Assembly: GCF_011075055.1 (NCBI RefSeq)
Contig: NC_058137.1
Coordinates: forward strand, 18,027,463 to 18,091,462
Direction: 5' to 3'
Source of the DNA: Mangifera indica
Taxonomy: Eukaryota; Streptophyta; Magnoliopsida; Sapindales; Anacardiaceae
Length of the DNA stretch: 64,000 bases
The notes under the pieces are model-generated. The model saw only the letters and a program-made list of their open reading frames with translations. It was not told the DNA's origin and ran no database searches. Both the position numbers and the translations under genes were made by a program. Below, in pieces: positions 36,701-46,666 of this stretch. Within the stretch, counting starts at the first letter, position 1. Each line of letters begins with the position of its first letter.

Positions 36701-38825
36701 AGGCTTGACTTTTGGGGGTTTCCTTTTATCTAAGGTTTGCTCATGATCTTGATGGTACATCTATGATAATGTTTTTTTTTTTTAAATTTTTTTTTAAATC
36801 AAAGTAGAAGTCATCTCATTGTTATTTGGAATGTCATGATTGGGTATTATCAGATAAAATGCTTGAAATGCCACAGTAAATCTGAGCAGTGTGAGCGGAT
36901 GATGGATCTAACTGTTGAGATAGATGGAGACATTGGAACACTGGAAGATGCTCTTGCCCAATTTACAGCTACTGAGATCTTAGCTGGAGAGAACAAGTAT
37001 CATTGTGACAGGTTAATTAAATGCTCATTTTCCATTCTTATTTCTTAAATTTCCTAGAATCAACCTGTTCCTTTGTTTTTAGTCCCATGATTAGTTTCTT
37101 GGAATTATAATCTCATTCATTTTGCATTTTAAATATTATTCATTTAGGCAAATGTTTAAGTCTTAGTTTTATTCTTTGGTTTCTTCTTCAATTGCAATAG
37201 AAGCCTCTTATGTAATTGAATAAATTGTTTGATCCTTTAGTGAAGCAAAGTAAATTTTAAAATTTATTATTTCAAGCAGGTGTAAATCATATGAGAAAGC
37301 CAAAAAGAAGTTGATGATATTGGAGGAGCCAAATATACTTACTGTTGTCTTGAAAAGATTTCAGGTAGTTTTTCGATTATAAGTTTGAACCTACACTTTT
37401 CATGTGAGCTTGAAGTATTGATGTTTACACTGTTACTTGTCACTTGTAGCCTCGAAACTTTGGGAAGTTGAATAAATCAGTTCAGTTCCCAGATGTCCTC
37501 AGCATAGCTCCATATATGAGTGAAACTGGCGACAGATCTCCTGTGTACAGTCTCTATGCAGTGGTCGTGCACTTGGATGTTATGAACACTGCACTTTCTG
37601 GTCATTATGTGTGTTATGTAAAGGATTCTCATGGGGAGTGGTTCAAAATTGATGACAGCACTGTATGTTTCTTGTTGACCTTAAATATGTTTACATTTAT
37701 TATCGCTAAATTGAAGCCTGGCGTTGTTTCATCTCCTTAACCAGAGAATTATCCCTTCTAACTGAAATCACCCCCCTTTTGAAGGTGGAATTCACTTAGA
37801 GCAAAAGAAACCTGTTCTACATACGTATTTTAAACCTTTTCCCCCATTGTATCAAATATTTAGGATTGTAAATACCAAATTATACTTGCATCCTTGATTG
37901 ATCAATTTACACTTATTATGAAATCTTGCATCCTCAAGGCTGCAGTTCATTCTTTGTATTCTTTTCAGCATCTTCCCTTTCTCAAAATTCTGAATTTTTT
38001 AAGAGAATCGATGAAACTTGTTAGATATGTTAAATATGTCTTGGTGCATATATACAAACTGACTGGTGATTTATTATGTAGGTTACGCCTGTAGAATTGG
38101 AGAAGGTCTTACTGCAGGAGGCATACATGCTGTTGTATGCAAGGTAACCTATTTGTATGGCTGGATTGATATAATTTATGTTTTTCTCTTTACTGGTATA
38201 CTTCAGTTCTCTTATTCTCAGGCTCTCTCCAAGGCTCCCAACTTTGATGAGAAATAACAAGTTGTCTCATAGTGTGAAGCTAAAGAGAAGGAGTTGGGAA
38301 GCTGTTCCTTCTGACCATAATGCTTCCAAACAGAAATCTAATTTTGATGCTCCAGCTTCACAAAAGTTAGATTTAACCAGCAATCAGATGCCTTATGGAG
38401 ATGAATGGAGATATCCTTCAATGCGAAGAATTCCAACAGTAGATTCCTTAAGTGAAAGCTCTTCCATTTTCAGCTGGTCTGACGCCAGTTCTTGCAGCAC
38501 AGCTAGTACGAAGGATTCTTCAAGGAGTGAGGACATTACTGATTTCATATTTGGAGAAATGGGACCTAGCTGGTACAGCCGCTATGGGAATTTACCAAAC
38601 TCGGTTACATCTTCCTCTCAAAACTTTGACGTAGATTCATATGACTGGAGAGACGGATGGAGACCAGATGGAAACCTTGAAAATTTACATTATGAAAAGT
38701 TAAGTCACCGGTTTGTCAGTAATAGCTGTAAGGGCAGTAATTCTCACAAAGTAATCTGGACTAATCCTTATGATCCAAGATTAAGGAGAGCAAGTGAGAA
38801 TACATCAGCTCAAACGTTTTATTGA
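21510..38825 (+). CDS. UBP16: Ubiquitin carboxyl-terminal hydrolase, MYND-finger UBP16 type (11 exons)
   Basis: Cysteine protease that removes ubiquitin from proteins. Exons: 21510-21775, 34240-35218, 35314-35402, 35775-35860, 35961-36123, 36620-36734, 36854-37011, 37280-37364, 37450-37662, 38082-38143, 38222-38825. All introns are GT-AG and the phases close to 2820 nt, 939 residues. Seen in order: a hydrophobic N-terminal segment (about residues 8-24); a complete MYND zinc finger with C69, C72, C80, C83, C89, C93, H102 and C106; a Ser/Lys-rich low-complexity linker (about 110-410); the USP domain with Cys box G-L-T-N-C-G-N-S-C (catalytic C446), zinc-ribbon cysteines 569, 572, 617 and 620, and His box S-G-H-Y-V-C-Y (H699) with D715/D716; and a C-terminal tail. 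This layout is that of plant UBP15-19; the N-terminus and finger look most like UBP16. Intron 1 is unusually long because of TE insertions. The exon joins are my inference from frame and family conservation, not from transcripts. Confidence 0.93.
21870..22400. repeat. Imperfect tandem repeat of about 50 bp in UBP intron 1
   Basis: About ten diverged units share the pattern aaaacttggaaaatgaagg, then tttttg, then a ttatg-type word and gaatacattt. Units begin near 21950, 22000, 22050, 22105, 22150, 22200, 22280 and 22345. The 97-codon minus-strand frame across it merely reflects the repeat. Confidence 0.75.
22400..23924 (+). other. UBP intron 1, unassigned part
   Basis: T-rich intron sequence with runs of T at 23010-23025 and 23801-23809. 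No gene or mobile element recognised. Confidence 0.5.
23930..24141 (+). repeat. 5' LTR of the intron Copia element
   Basis: Starts TGTTGAGTTG and ends ...TTCACA. It opens with almost three tandem copies of a 21-base unit, against almost two in the 3' LTR. Confidence 0.92.
24142..24159 (+). other. Primer-binding site of the intron Copia element
   Basis: tggtcttagaactgatat lies directly after the 5' LTR. It resembles the initiator-methionine tRNA primer site TGGTATCAGAGC with several changes. Confidence 0.6.
24927..28969 (+). pseudogene. Broken Copia gag-pol polyprotein
   Basis: Read almost wholly in one frame. Gag (about 24990-25732) ends in a zinc knuckle [14 protein letters not shown] (C-x2-C-x4-H-x4-C). 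Protease has [10 protein letters not shown] near 25921. The GAG-pre-integrase region has F-H-N-R-L-G-H-L near 26305 and C-E-S-C-Q-L-G-K. The integrase core begins near 26455 and is frame-shifted between about 26640 and 27030. Reverse transcriptase (about 27500-28240) has [10 protein letters not shown] and an intact Y-V-D-D-I box near 28085. RNase H (28496-28969) has S-Y/S-D-A-D-W-V-G and S-S-A-E-A-E-Y. At least eight in-frame stops interrupt it (for example at 25730, 26237, 27899, 28238, 28454 and 28490). Several sit where the family has CAG or CGA, so they look like C-to-T changes. Confidence 0.92.
29028..29039 (+). other. Polypurine tract of the intron Copia element
   Basis: cttgagggggag directly precedes the TG of the 3' LTR and is the plus-strand primer site. 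Confidence 0.85.
29040..29225 (+). repeat. 3' LTR of the intron Copia element
   Basis: Starts TGTTGAGTTG and ends ...TTCATA, where the 5' LTR has TTCACA. It is followed by the target duplication gttct. Confidence 0.9.
29250..30635. mobile_element. hAT-related non-autonomous fold-back element
   Basis: The ends carry GC-richer words typical of hAT elements: tatgggctgtgtcgtgcc near 29332 on the left. On the right, the complement is CAGGGGAGTTGGGCCGAC (30618-30635) with tatgggagcactatgccc further in. Between them is a large palindrome (29765-30395) whose arms derive from a BED-type zinc finger, the DNA-binding domain of hAT transposases. No transposase catalytic region is present. The left terminus and an 8-bp target duplication could not be fixed, so the outer limits are provisional. 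Confidence 0.55.
29765..30395. repeat. Large inverted repeat (hairpin) with BED-finger arms
   Basis: Two arms of about 310 bp pair around a 9-base loop (30071-30079). The innermost stem is agtgtcact / agtgacact. The pairing continues through ttttgctttat, caaagatg-type and aatgaaatca-type words, gataatgaaaaaactta and taacaacttagttt. The left arm, read forward, contains [13 protein letters not shown], close to a BED finger C-x2-C. The right arm read in reverse has the same segment with both cysteines changed to Tyr (Y-K-H-Y). A transcript through it, such as the UBP pre-mRNA, could fold into a long hairpin. Confidence 0.85.
30636..31770 (+). other. UBP intron 1, unassigned part
   Basis: AT-rich intron with no gene or mobile element that I recognise. 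Open frames are short and lack motifs. Confidence 0.45.
31771..32173. mobile_element. Small inverted-repeat element (MITE-like) in UBP intron 1
   Basis: About 400 bp. The left end gggttagatttgagccaagc is mirrored by the right end, whose complement reads gggtagattcgagtcaagc. Subterminal regions repeat gcttgagctcaag-like words in both orientations. No coding sequence. No clear target duplication was found, so the superfamily is open. Confidence 0.6.
32639..32656 (+). repeat. 18-base G run in UBP intron 1
   Basis: Eighteen consecutive G, preceded by ggaggga and followed by tgttgtgtggggg. On the transcribed RNA it could form a G-quadruplex. The exact length is uncertain, since long G runs are hard to sequence. 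Confidence 0.8.
32657..34239 (+). other. UBP intron 1, 3' part
   Basis: No gene recognised. The open frame around 32205-32420, just before this part, has no known motif. The intron ends at the cttgtag acceptor (34233-34239). Confidence 0.45.
34240..35218 (+). CDS. UBP16: UBP16-like exon 2
   Basis: Acceptor ttgtag at 34234-34239. The first base completes C89, then [17 protein letters not shown] finishes the MYND finger. The rest is the long Ser/Lys/Asp-rich linker. The donor is gagatg|gtgatt. An in-frame ATG at 34226, still in the intron, could start a finger-less protein if a transcript began inside intron 1. Confidence 0.92.
35314..35402 (+). CDS. UBP16: UBP16-like exon 3
   Basis: Acceptor ttgacag; begins T-I-F-P-Y-D-L-F and carries the first half of the Cys box, G-L-T-N-C-G-N. 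Donor aacag|gtaatt. Confidence 0.9.
35775..35860 (+). CDS. UBP16: UBP16-like exon 4
   Basis: Carries the catalytic cysteine in [11 protein letters not shown]. Acceptor tctgcag, donor gctt|gtaagt. Confidence 0.92.
35961..36123 (+). CDS. UBP16: UBP16-like exon 5
   Basis: Encodes W-C-F-I-C-E-F-E and the [11 protein letters not shown] block conserved in USP domains. Acceptor tctcag, donor ctaag|gtgaaa. Confidence 0.92.
36181..36563. mobile_element. MITE-like insertion in UBP intron 5
   Basis: About 380 bp with imperfect inverted ends. The left end is ggggataataactgtaaacc then aaggtttccc; the complement of the right end is ggcataatagcaatgaaact then gaggtttccc. The interior is non-coding and differs in composition from the T-rich intron around it. 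Flanking sequence shows only a weak possible 9-bp duplication. Confidence 0.5.
36620..36734 (+). CDS. UBP16: UBP16-like exon 6
   Basis: Encodes [15 protein letters not shown] through [10 protein letters not shown]. Acceptor tggcag, donor ctaag|gtttgc. Confidence 0.9.
36854..37011 (+). CDS. UBP16: UBP16-like exon 7
   Basis: Carries the first zinc-ribbon pair (C-x2-C, residues 569 and 572), [12 protein letters not shown] and the third cysteine. Acceptor atcag, donor gacag|gttaat. Confidence 0.9.
37280..37364 (+). CDS. UBP16: UBP16-like exon 8
   Basis: Completes the zinc-ribbon (C620) and encodes L-T-V-V-L-K-R-F-Q. Acceptor aagcag, donor ttcag|gtagtt. Confidence 0.9.
37450..37662 (+). CDS. UBP16: UBP16-like exon 9
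   Basis: Carries the His box: [15 protein letters not shown] and W-F-K-I-D-D-S-T. Acceptor cttgtag, donor agcact|gtatgt. Confidence 0.92.
38082..38143 (+). CDS. UBP16: UBP16-like exon 10
   Basis: Short exon encoding [11 protein letters not shown] and A-Y-M-L-L-Y-A-R, the end of the USP domain. Acceptor tatgtag, donor caag|gtaacc. Confidence 0.9.
38222..38825 (+). CDS. UBP16: UBP16-like exon 11 (last)
   Basis: Starts in L-S-P-R-L-P after acceptor ttctcag and runs through a Ser-rich C-terminal tail to a TGA at 38823-38825. The tail is poorly conserved in the family, so the 3' end rests on the open frame. Confidence 0.88.
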
Positions 38826-41031
38826 GGTTTGAGTTGATAAAAATTAAGCAAGCCTCTTGGTATATTTAATTAAATATAATGAGGAAAGTTAATTATTAGT
38901 TGCCTCTGAATCTCTGTTACCGATCTTACCTATCCGTTAGATTTGAAATAGAATTGGATGAATATAGATAGAATATGGGTGAAACAGAAGCTAAACGTGA
39001 ACCTCGATATACATCAGGGAAAAGTGTTTAAGTTCCATAAATATAATATTCTATAGAACTAACGAATGTATACGCCACCAGCTTACCTAAGCCGCAAATA
39101 TTGACCCAAGCCTGAAAAAGTCAATGACTGACGAGATCTTACGTGCATTACACAATGAAGAAAAAATGTGTATAAATAAGTTATATAAATATATTTGCTA
39201 TAAATTGAAATAATAATTTGTGATTGAGTGGTGTGGTTGTTTGTTTGTTTTCTTATTTTGAAAATTACCTAATTAAATGTTATGATCTCTATTTGTATAT
39301 ATAAATTTATATAATTTATTTATATATATAACATAGCTCATTATAATGTATGGTAGATTATAATTATTTTGTTTGATAGATTTGTAAAGATAGTTTTATG
39401 ATATAATTCATAAGATGGGAATCAATACTAGGCTAATGATGATGGTGAACCTACGAGTATTGCCGACAAACCTAATTGTTATATGGGTTGAATCTATCTT
39501 CTAACAATTGTATCCCGAGTAACACTAATAAAATGAATCCTTGGTATGCGCCTAGTAAAGTAACAACTAAACAAGTTGATATAAATGTGCAAAGTGTATG
39601 TAACTTACATCATTTGAGCATTCCACTAAACACAAGTACAAACTTTCTGAGTATAAAAATGTACCATCAAGACCATGTATCCACCATTAAGCAATGTTTT
39701 ATATCATCAAAAATATGCAATCAAATTTAATCATCACTTTATTGATCAAACTAATTAGACTACATTAAATGCAAAAGAGAGATATTATCCTTGTTGACAC
39801 ATAAAATGCAAATTGATTGAGTCAGTTAGATAACACGTTTCGCATTTGATGAAAAGCGGTGGTGTTGCACTTAATCTTCTTTAGATGTGTAATAACCTAC
39901 ATGGTACACATACTCTTTCAATCGAAAAGACATCCAAGTATAGTATAATCTCCAAACACTAACTGTTCCTAGATGACATCAACACCCTTTCACTGCAAGT
40001 ATATAAGCTGAAGAAAAGAATTAAGAAAGAAGAGGAACAAATTGATCCTTGAGAAATTCTATTATTTTCAAACACTACTGAGGCAATCCCATTCAAAACA
40101 TTCTCAAAATTCCCACTAAAATATTCTTGATAAACTATGTAATTGTTCCTTGTGAACACATTGTAAAGAAGAGTAATAACATTACAATAGATATAGGTTT
40201 TTCTCAAACAATCAAGTAATTTACATACTTTCTATCTCTTGCATTGTTTATTGTTTTTTGCTAACTACAAGAACACCTTTCGTAGAAATTTAATCACACT
40301 TCTCAAGTAATATTTCTAGATAGTTACGTAAGTATGTTATTGTGTATTTTTTTCATAAATAATTTTTGGTGTTAGAAGGACAGTCTCCTGGAAAACTTTT
40401 TCCATCATTTCAATAAAGTTTCCTTCAAACATTTTATATGACAAGCATTTTTCCATGGTTTACACTAGGAATGCTTCAAGGGATGCTTTACTTGTCTAGG
40501 ATAAGCGAAAGACAATAGCTAACCACTCTGATGTAACTTTTTCTCCTACGAAAATAGTTGCTATTGGTCATCAAAATTGCTCAACCCCATGAGCAACCTT
40601 CTTCGGTGACTAATAGCCAACATGCAACTACTAATTAGTTGATTACAGTGCAAATTAAGAAGTAACTGGCTGTAGCAATTGGAAATCTAACTAATGTTAT
40701 GGAAAGTTGATCTAAAGTCTACATACCATCCTAACAACTACTATTAGGACTTTAATTCCCACTTGTCATGTAGAGAACTCACATCAAATTCTATATGTAA
40801 ATAACTCACATCAGGCTCAGCGTTTAGAGAACTCATATCACGTATGAGAAGAACTAATATCTCCATTGATGTGCAAACTTAAAATCACATCAATCATGGA
40901 TGATTACTCCTCATCTCAATCATCGAAGACAACAATACGTTGCTTTCAAGCACACCAAAATCTTACTTGGCACGTAAGTTATGAAGTACACCTCTAATGG
41001 TGTATTAAAAGTAGGTTCTTGTTGAGATGTT
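38826..41031. other. Gene-free spacer downstream of the UBP gene
   Basis: 3' flank of the UBP gene followed by AT-rich spacer. The 40740-40880 part repeats gagaactcacatca-like words three or four times, and similar words recur near 55110. So the Sirevirus-type element at 41037 seems to have inserted into an older repeat. Open frames at 39476-39730 and 39959-40207 carry no recognisable domain. Confidence 0.45.
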
Positions 41032-41707
41032 ATTGCTGTAGGATCGAATGGCCAAAGAAGGGGGGGGGGGGGGGGGGGGAGGGGTGTGAATTAGACAATT
41101 TTAAAACAATCTTTACCAAATTTGAGAATTAAAGCAATTTATTCAAATCAATGAATGTTGCCTATTTTTAATCTAATTTATGAGAATAACTAAAATATTC
41201 CAAATAATCAATACAATCAAAATAACATAACATAAAGTATGAGTTTAAGGGAAGAGAAAATCAAACACGTGATGTATAGTGGTTCGGCTTAACCCGACCT
41301 ACATCCACTCCTCCAAGCTTTCTCCCTTGGAGTATTCCACTAATCCTTGGTTGACCTAAACCTTAACCAAGCTTTTCTTCACAACCAAAATAGCTTCCAA
41401 GGTGCTATTAACCTTTACAAATGTTAAAAACTCAAATTCTCTCACAAGAAATTTTCTAATCTCTCCAAGAGTGAACCTCACTCTTTTATAGCACGAATTT
41501 TAGTACGAAATTGAAATATGATCTCTCTCAAGAGTGTATATGAAAGTTAAAGCTTAGTACAACCCAATGCAAATGAAATTACAAAGTGTATGAGCAAGGG
41601 TTTTGATTAGAGAGAAGAATTTGCAAGTAAATAGCTCAAAACTAATTTGCTCTCAAATATATGAAAGTTTTTGGTGGCAAAAGTTTTTTTCGAACGAATT
41701 TGATTGG

Positions 41708-41717
41708 GTTTATATAG
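41708..41717 (-). promoter_or_regulatory. TATA box in LTR A
   Basis: The complement reads CCTATATAAACCC. CGG/CCG-containing words lie upstream of it with respect to minus-strand transcription (41785-41950). Confidence 0.6.
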
Positions 41718-41779
41718 GAAAAAATAAGGAAAGTTACCGTTGTGCACAAATAATAGCCATTTTAGTTTTTCAGAAAACG

Positions 41780-41950
41780 CACAATTCGGTCAACCAGATG
41801 TGACGTGGCACTAGCCGTTGGAAAATTCAAACTAAACTTCGGTCGACTGAATTTAATTCGGTTGACCGAATTTCTTGAAGCCAAAATACATGGCTTCTGG
41901 ACAATTCGAAAGCTGATTCGGTCGGTCAAATTCGGTTGACCGAATTTTAT
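41780..41950. promoter_or_regulatory. CGG/CCG palindrome cluster in LTR A
   Basis: Contains attcggtcaacc, cttcggtcgactgaa, attcggttgaccgaattt (twice) and gattcggtcggtc, all variants of the palindrome ttcggtcgaccgaa. Clusters of CGG/CCG palindromes near the promoter are a reported trait of Sireviruses. Confidence 0.6.
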
Positions 41951-42457
41951 TGCATTTTACCCCTAAATTTTCAAAAATCATTTTGACCCCTAAAACTTTG
42001 AAAAGTGACAATTTAACCCATTTTTTAAAATTCTTTCAAAACCAACTTTAAGATATGAAAATATAGTTCACAAAACTTCATCATTTTAAAAGAATTAATA
42101 AACTTTAGTGACAAACTTGGCTTAACCCAATAAGTTTGAAAAATGACATTTTAACCCAAAATGTGAAAGATATAAAAATGAGTTTTTAAGTGAGGTATCC
42201 CATGTAAATAGATATTCTAATCAAAGCGAATGCTCCAAATTACAAACATGTCTACCTAAACTTGAGTTTACTTCAAATCTTCAAGAATTCTTCACTTGAG
42301 CCTTGTCTTTCATTTCCATCTTGAAACTCTTTCAAGTGCATTCGATAAATTCTTGCAATCTAAGCTTACACTCAAGTAAAATCATTAGTTAATATGTTTA
42401 GGGACATATTAGTTTGTTATCATAAAAATAAGAGCATAATGACTCATTGAGTCAACA

Positions 42458-42472
42458 ATCTCCCCCTTTTTT
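42458..42472 (-). other. Polypurine tract next to LTR A
   Basis: The complement is AAAAAAGGGGGAGAT followed by TGTTGACTC, the start of the LTR. Similar tracts (aatgacaaaaggggaga on the minus strand) recur inside at about 42787-42805 and 43100-43118. Confidence 0.85.
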
Positions 42473-44317
42473 GATGATGACAAACATATATGCACTTCAA
42501 GGAATTTTATAAAATATATCAATGAATGTATTTCTTTGAAGTTAAGAAACACTTGATTTTTTAAAAAATTTTGCAAGAGTTCGCCTTAAAAAATCAAGTT
42601 TCCTCCCCCTGAATATATGCAAATAATAATATGTTCAACATTAATCTCATCAATCACATTTATCCTCATCAAAATATCCATAATATCCACAACATATATC
42701 TTCATCAAAATATCCACAACATATATCTTCTTCAAAATATCCACAATATCCATAACATCAATGAAATGAAAGTAGCAATCGTCATTCAAACTTTTCTCCC
42801 CTTTTGTCATTATCAAAAAGAATAAGACAATGGATAAAATGATATAATCAAGGAGACAAAAGAAGACTATCATTTATGAACAATGTATAAAAATGATTAC
42901 CAAAATGGCCAATAATAAACATTAAAGCTTAGTGCATGAATAGAATGTCTAAAGAAGTATGAGCATCAAAATAAGAGCATTAACAATTCAAACAAGATAA
43001 AACATCAAAGCATGTGGAAAATCCATAAACATTAAATATCACATCCATATTCATAATCAAATGTATCCGTAATCAAATATAGAATATAACATGTATAATT
43101 TCTCCCCTTTTGTCATTATAAAAAAAGAAAAATGCAAGGTATATATCCAATAAGGTAAAGGAAGACTAAAATACCTTAACACATACATAGAAGATATGAT
43201 TATCAAGGCTAAACCAATAAAAAAAAAAAGTCCAAGCAATCATAATCATCCAAGTAAGAGTACTAATCTTAGACAATATAAAGTGTAAGTTAATGTAAAA
43301 TGCACAAATATGTCACATAAATGAACAAATGCTTAATTATGCATAAACTAATCACATAATTATCAACTTAAATAAAGTGAAGCACAAAAGTAAGTTTGAA
43401 ATGGAAAATAGAGAAGAAGAAGTATAAATGCCATATTGAATGCAATAAAATGTGATGAAATGCACCATGGCTTCAAATGTATATACAAGGGCAAAAATGT
43501 AAATCTACATGAACATTCACACATTTGAAATTTGAATACACACCCAAGTTAAAAATGGTGAGAGAAATCCAATGGTATAATTGAAATTTAAAAAAAAAAA
43601 GGATAACCAAAAGAGGTATTTTAAGACAAAAACCGAATTTTGGATGATAAAATTAAAGGTTTTTGATTTAAGACTTAATTTCAAAAATTGGTATTTAGGA
43701 AATATTAGAATGATACTAGAAGGGATAAATATGCGTTTTATATAAAATAAGAAAAATTTGGATAAATTTGAGTAAAAATCAAATTTTCAGGGTTTAGAAT
43801 TTTTGGAGATTTTGTTGAAATTTTAGGTGAATTATGATGTTTTTGAAAGAGAATTTTGGTTAGAAAGTGTAGAAAAAATGTTGGGAACCAATTTGATAAA
43901 AACAAAAGTTGAAGAAACATGATGTAAAAAGGTAGAGAACATTTCCCTTATACATTGCAAAACATTATAGAAAACGGTCGATCGAATTTTGACAAATTAG
44001 GTCGACCGAATTTTCCAATTCGTCAGCCGAATTTTGCAAAATTCTGGTGTATATTTTATGCATTTATTGTCCCATATTGAGTATAAACAAGCCAAAATGA
44101 TCCAACTATGCAATTTTGACTCAATAACATAAAGTACAATGAAATTTGATGCTAAATATGAGGAAAATTAAATCAAACACATTAAAAATCAATGTAAGAA
44201 TAATTGGTACAAGAAAACTATCAAGGATGGTCAAACATGAAATGATGCATAAAACATATATTGACATTTTCAATTAATCCAAAACACCACAGCCACAATG
44301 ATATTTAAGTGCAAATG
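42473..44317 (-). other. Non-coding 3' region of the Sirevirus-type element (first copy)
   Basis: About 1.85 kb between RNase H and the 3' LTR. In some Sireviruses this place holds an env-like frame, but here no frame longer than about 95 codons exists. It contains a short tandem repeat with caaaatatccacaacatat units (42668-42765), two extra purine tracts and a CGG/CCG palindrome cluster at 43976-44037. It is almost identical to 46682-48514. Confidence 0.75.
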
Positions 44318-44784
44318 CTAATGTGGTGATTCCATGATCCCAAGCTCACCTCTAATTTTGCAAAAACGTTCTTCCCCAAGAGGTTTTGTAAAAATATTCG
44401 CAAGTTGATTTTCGGTGGATACAAAGTCAAGACAAATATCACCCTTTTGAATATGGTCTCGAATAAAATGATATCTAATTTCTATATGCTTGGTTCGAGA
44501 GTGTTGAATGAGATTTTTAGATAAGCTAATAGCACTTGTGTTGTCACACAAGATTGGAGTTTTAGATAGGCTAACTCCATAATCCCTAAGAGTTTGTTGC
44601 ATCCACAAGGCTTGAGCACAACAACTACCGGCGGTAATATATTCCGCTTCTGCGGTTGATAAAGCTACGAAGTTTTGTTTCCTTGAAAACCATGAAACTA
44701 ATGCATGACCTAGAAAATGACAAGTACCGCTAGTACTTTTTCTATTGACTTGGCTTCCCGGCAAAGTCGGCATCCAACAAAGTC
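44318..44784 (-). pseudogene. Copia RNase H, first copy, cut by the gap
   Basis: Encodes most of RNase H: L-S-T-A-E-A-E-Y, W-M-Q-Q-T-L-R-D-Y-G, C-D-N-T-S-A-I-S, T-K-H-I-E-I-R-Y-H-F-I-R and N-I-F-T-K-P-L, ending G-E-E-R-F-C-K-I-R before the stop. The N-terminal end is frame-shifted by an extra C (cttcccgg, against cttccgg in the second copy) and then lost in the N gap. Compared with 48515-48997 it differs mainly by single-base indels. Confidence 0.85.
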
Positions 44785-45284
44785 NNNNNNNNNNNNNNNN
44801 NNNNNNNNNNNNNNNNNNNNNNNNNNNNNNNNNNNNNNNNNNNNNNNNNNNNNNNNNNNNNNNNNNNNNNNNNNNNNNNNNNNNNNNNNNNNNNNNNNNN
44901 NNNNNNNNNNNNNNNNNNNNNNNNNNNNNNNNNNNNNNNNNNNNNNNNNNNNNNNNNNNNNNNNNNNNNNNNNNNNNNNNNNNNNNNNNNNNNNNNNNNN
45001 NNNNNNNNNNNNNNNNNNNNNNNNNNNNNNNNNNNNNNNNNNNNNNNNNNNNNNNNNNNNNNNNNNNNNNNNNNNNNNNNNNNNNNNNNNNNNNNNNNNN
45101 NNNNNNNNNNNNNNNNNNNNNNNNNNNNNNNNNNNNNNNNNNNNNNNNNNNNNNNNNNNNNNNNNNNNNNNNNNNNNNNNNNNNNNNNNNNNNNNNNNNN
45201 NNNNNNNNNNNNNNNNNNNNNNNNNNNNNNNNNNNNNNNNNNNNNNNNNNNNNNNNNNNNNNNNNNNNNNNNNNNNNNNNNNNN
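44785..45284. other. Assembly gap (500 N)
   Basis: Exactly 500 N, a placeholder length. The left edge is in RNase H and the right edge is in the G run of an LTR. Sequence left of the gap matches 48976-48992 and sequence right of it matches about 41072 onward, so the two contig ends overlap each other by about 3.7 kb. Confidence 0.99.
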
Positions 45285-46666
45285 GGGGGGGGAGGGGTGT
45301 GAATTAGACAATTTTAAAACAATCTTTACCAAATTTGAGAATTAAAGCAATTTATTCAAATCAATGAATGTTGCCTATTTTTATCTATTTTATGAGAATA
45401 ACTAAAATATTCCAAATAATCAATACAATCAAAATAACATAACATAAAGTATGAGTTTAAGGGAAGAGAAAATCAAACACGTGATGTATAGTGGTTCGGC
45501 TTAACCCGACCTACATCCACTCCTCCAAGCTTTCTCCCTTGGAGTATTCCACTAATCCTTGGTTGACCTAAACCTTAACCAAGCTTTTCTTCACAACCAA
45601 AATAGCTTCCAAGGTGCTATTAACCTTTACAAATGTTAAAAACTCAAATTCTCTCACATGAAATTTTCTAATCTCTCCAAGAGTGAACCTCACTCTTTTA
45701 TAGCACGAATTTTAGTACGAAATTGAAATATGATCTCTCTCAAGAGTGTATATGAAAGTTAAAGCTTAGTACAACCCAATGCAAATGAAATTACAAAGTG
45801 TATGAGCAAGGGTTTTGATTAGAGAGAAGAATTTGCAAGTAAATAGCTCAAAACTAATTTGCTCTCAAATATATGAAAGTTTTTGGTGGCAAAAGTTTTT
45901 TTCGAACGAATTTGATTGGGTTTATATAGGAAAAAATAAGAAAGTTACCGTTGTGCACAAATAATAGCCATTTTAGTTTTTCAGAAAACGCACAATTCGG
46001 TCAACCAGATGTGACGTGGCACTAGCCGTTGGAAAATTCAAACTAAACTTCGGTCGACTGAATTTAATTCGGTTGACCGAATTTCTTGAAGCCAAAATAC
46101 ATGGCTTCTGGACAATTCGAAAGCTGATTCGGTCGGTCAAATTCGGTTGACGAATTTTATTGCATTTTACCCCTAAATTTTCAAAAATCATTTTGACCCC
46201 TAAAACTTTGAAAAGTGACAATTTAACCCATTTTTTAAATTCTTTCAAAACCAACTTTAAGATATGAAAATATAGTTCACAAAACTTCATCATTTTAAAA
46301 GAATTAATAAACTTTAGTGACAAACTTGGCTTAACCCAATAAGTTTGAAAAATGACATTTTAACCCAAAATGTGAAAGATATAAAAAATGAGTTTTTAAG
46401 TGAGGTATCCCATGTAAATAGATATTCTAATCAAAGCGAATGCTCCAAATTACAAACATGTCTACCTAAACTTGAGTTTACTTCAAATCTTCAAGAATTC
46501 TTCACTTGAGCCTTGTCTTTCATTTCCATCTTGAAACTCTTTCAAGTGCATTCGATAAATTCTTGCAATCTAAGCTTACACTCAAGTAAAATCATTAGTT
46601 AATATGTTTAGGGACATATTAGTTTGTTATCATAAAATAAGAGCATAATGACTCATTGAGTCAACA
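45285..46666 (-). repeat. Sirevirus-type LTR B (probably the same locus as LTR A)
   Basis: Lacks its first 20 or so bases because of the gap and otherwise matches LTR A almost base for base, including the missing 40-bp segment that LTR C has. Differences are mostly one-base indels. Probably a second assembly copy of LTR A. Confidence 0.85.

Larger units (their letters stand above)
41037..42457 (-). repeat. Sirevirus-type LTR A (3' LTR)
   Basis: Plus-strand ends TGTAGGATCG...GAGTCAACA. It contains a long G run (41059-41079) that is absent from LTR C, which has only gaggggagg there. It also lacks about 40 bp near 41800 that LTR C has. Confidence 0.92.

Noticed and set aside
42586..42873. 95-codon hydrophobic minus-strand frame between RNase H and the 3' LTR, considered as an env-like gene
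   Set aside because: It is created by the caaaatatccacaac tandem repeat and flanking low-complexity sequence. There is no signal peptide, cleavage site or length expected of an env-like product.
44717..45332. Long open frames on both strands across 44717-45332
   Set aside because: They run through the N gap; almost every residue is unknown.
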